From assembly GCA_003488525.1 (NCBI GenBank), contig DNLG01000113.1, forward strand, positions 32,812 through 43,203: a stretch of DNA of 10,392 nt. The letters run 5' to 3'. The DNA is from Bacteroidota bacterium. GTDB lineage: Bacteria > Bacteroidota > Ignavibacteria > Kapaibacteriales > Kapaibacteriaceae. The translations under genes were made by a program, and so were the position numbers. Under the pieces are notes generated by a model. The model did not search any database. It saw only the letters and a program-made list of their open reading frames with translations, and was not told the origin of the DNA. Every line of letters begins with the position of its first letter. Position 1 is the stretch's first letter. Positions 9,478 to 10,392 of the stretch are shown piece after piece.

Positions 9478-10380
9478 GTGATACGGGCCGGCATTGACAT
9501 AGGCACCAACACGGCCCTGATGGTAGTGGCCGAGTTTGATGCCGATGGCACATTCTCCGTGCTCGATGATGTGCACGAGCTCCCTCGCCTGGGCGAGGGT
9601 ATTGCCGCAAGCGGCCGGATCTGCGACGACGCCATCGCGCGCGCCCTTGGATCCATGCAACGTTTTCGTGACGCGCTCGCCCCCTACCCCGACGTTGTTG
9701 TGCGATGCGTGGCCACAAGTGCCATGCGCGAATCCCAAAACGGACGTGACGTTGCGTCGCTACTCTCCGGCGTGCTGGGTCACCCCATCGAAATCATCGA
9801 CGGTGCAGAAGAAGCCCGACTTACCTTTCTCGGCTCCGTCGGCAGCGCGCCGACACCCACGCTCATGATCGACATCGGAGGGGGCTCAACAGAGTACGCC
9901 ATTGGCGTCAACGGGATTGTATCGTTCTCTACAAGTATTCCCATCGGTGCCGTCAAATTCACCGAACGATTTGCATCGGAACGGCCGATCTCATCTGCGT
10001 TCATCACTGAAGCCAGCGAGACTGTCGCGTCAGCCATTGCCCCCTACCGTGAACATTTCGCTACCGCAGAACACTGCGTCGGTGTAGCCGGCACGCCCGT
10101 AGCGCTTGCGATGATCAACAAGGGGCTTGCCAGTTATGACGCCCAGCTTCTGCATGGTCACCTCATGCAGCGCCGGCGCATCGTCGAACTCTCACAGCAC
10201 CTGTGCTCACTCTCCCTTTCGGAGCTACGCGCCATCCCCGGCCTTCATGAACGCCGCGCCGATATCGTGCCCATGGGATCGGTGATCCTGCACGCCTCCA
10301 TGCACGCTCTCGGCATAGAAACCGTGGAAGCCAGAACGACAGGATTGAGGTATGGGGCGGCGCTGGCGGCGCAGGTGTGA
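9478..10380 (+). CDS. Ppx/GppA family phosphatase (short form)
   Basis: This 300-aa protein belongs to the ASKHA-fold exopolyphosphatase/guanosine pentaphosphate phosphohydrolase family. The family removes phosphate from polyphosphate ends or converts pppGpp to ppGpp. Visible motifs are the first phosphate loop GIDIGTNTALMV (near residue 5), the conserved ATSAMRES (residues 80-87), the EEAR glutamate pair after IIDGA (catalytic glutamate region), the second phosphate loop MIDIGGGSTEY, the segment VGVAGTPVALAMI, and a C-terminal TTGLRYGAAL. It ends after domain II, without the HD-like domains of E. coli Ppx/GppA (about 500 aa), a normal short form. Sequence alone does not decide between polyphosphate and pppGpp, so no symbol is given. 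The start is GTG, 3 nt after the mutase stop, which implies coupled expression. There is no good Shine-Dalgarno. Confidence 0.93.
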   Translation: MIRAGIDIGTNTALMVVAEFDADGTFSVLDDVHELPRLGEGIAASGRICDDAIARALGSMQRFRDALAPYPDVVVRCVATSAMRESQNGRDVASLLSGVLGHPIEIIDGAEEARLTFLGSVGSAPTPTLMIDIGGGSTEYAIGVNGIVSFSTSIPIGAVKFTERFASERPISSAFITEASETVASAIAPYREHFATAEHCVGVAGTPVALAMINKGLASYDAQLLHGHLMQRRRIVELSQHLCSLSLSELRAIPGLHERRADIVPMGSVILHASMHALGIETVEARTTGLRYGAALAAQV

Positions 10381-10392
10381 GGTGTGAGGTGT
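10373..10392 (+). repeat. Heptamer tandem repeat AGGTGTG at the right edge
   Basis: The unit AGGTGTG occurs almost three times in tandem (10373-10379, 10380-10386, then AGGTG plus T at the edge). It overlaps the last codon and TGA stop of the Ppx/GppA gene and runs out of the window, so the array length is unknown. The unit may belong to a dispersed short repeat of this genome. Confidence 0.7.

Overview
The window reads as a piece of a bacterial chromosome with fairly high GC and densely packed genes. Several traits point to the Bacteroidota/Chlorobiota (FCB) side of the tree. The UvrA lacks cysteine pairs that most bacterial UvrAs have, which I recall as typical of that group. Two exported TPR proteins have signal peptides that appear to end in Ala|Gln. 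Most starts lack a clear Shine-Dalgarno. Some upstream regions carry TAnnTTTG-like sequences. An organism of the Chlorobiota/Kapabacteria type would fit, but this is inference and no marker here proves it. I see no phage, transposon, CRISPR or RNA gene, and apart from one short heptamer repeat the window looks like core genome.

Layout. Positions 1-2344 (minus strand) hold uvrA, truncated at the left edge so that its C-terminal end is missing. A 177-bp divergent intergenic region follows, with a perfect 7-bp inverted repeat and a plausible promoter for rpmB. rpmB (ribosomal protein bL28, 2522-2743) is a single-gene unit closed by a clear intrinsic terminator (2767-2791). From about 2862 to the right edge all genes lie on the plus strand with little or no spacing: an exported TPR protein, a 63-aa orphan HicB-like protein, an unknown multi-pass membrane protein, a CPBP-family intramembrane protease, a second exported TPR protein, methylmalonyl-CoA mutase (scpA), and a short Ppx/GppA phosphatase. 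The CPBP gene overlaps both its neighbours, and the phosphatase GTG start lies 3 nt after the mutase stop, so parts of this run are almost certainly cotranscribed. No terminator was seen between 2862 and 10380.

How the genes fit together. The first half of the plus-strand run concerns the cell envelope (two exported TPR proteins, a membrane protein, an intramembrane protease). The second half is metabolic: the B12-dependent interconversion of succinyl-CoA and methylmalonyl-CoA, then a phosphatase of the exopolyphosphatase/pppGpp hydrolase family. The 42-bp gap before scpA holds a perfect 8-bp inverted repeat ending 4 nt before the ATG. It is the most interesting regulatory candidate. No clearly new multi-gene system is visible. 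The least explained genes are the 173-aa membrane protein and the orphan HicB-fold protein.
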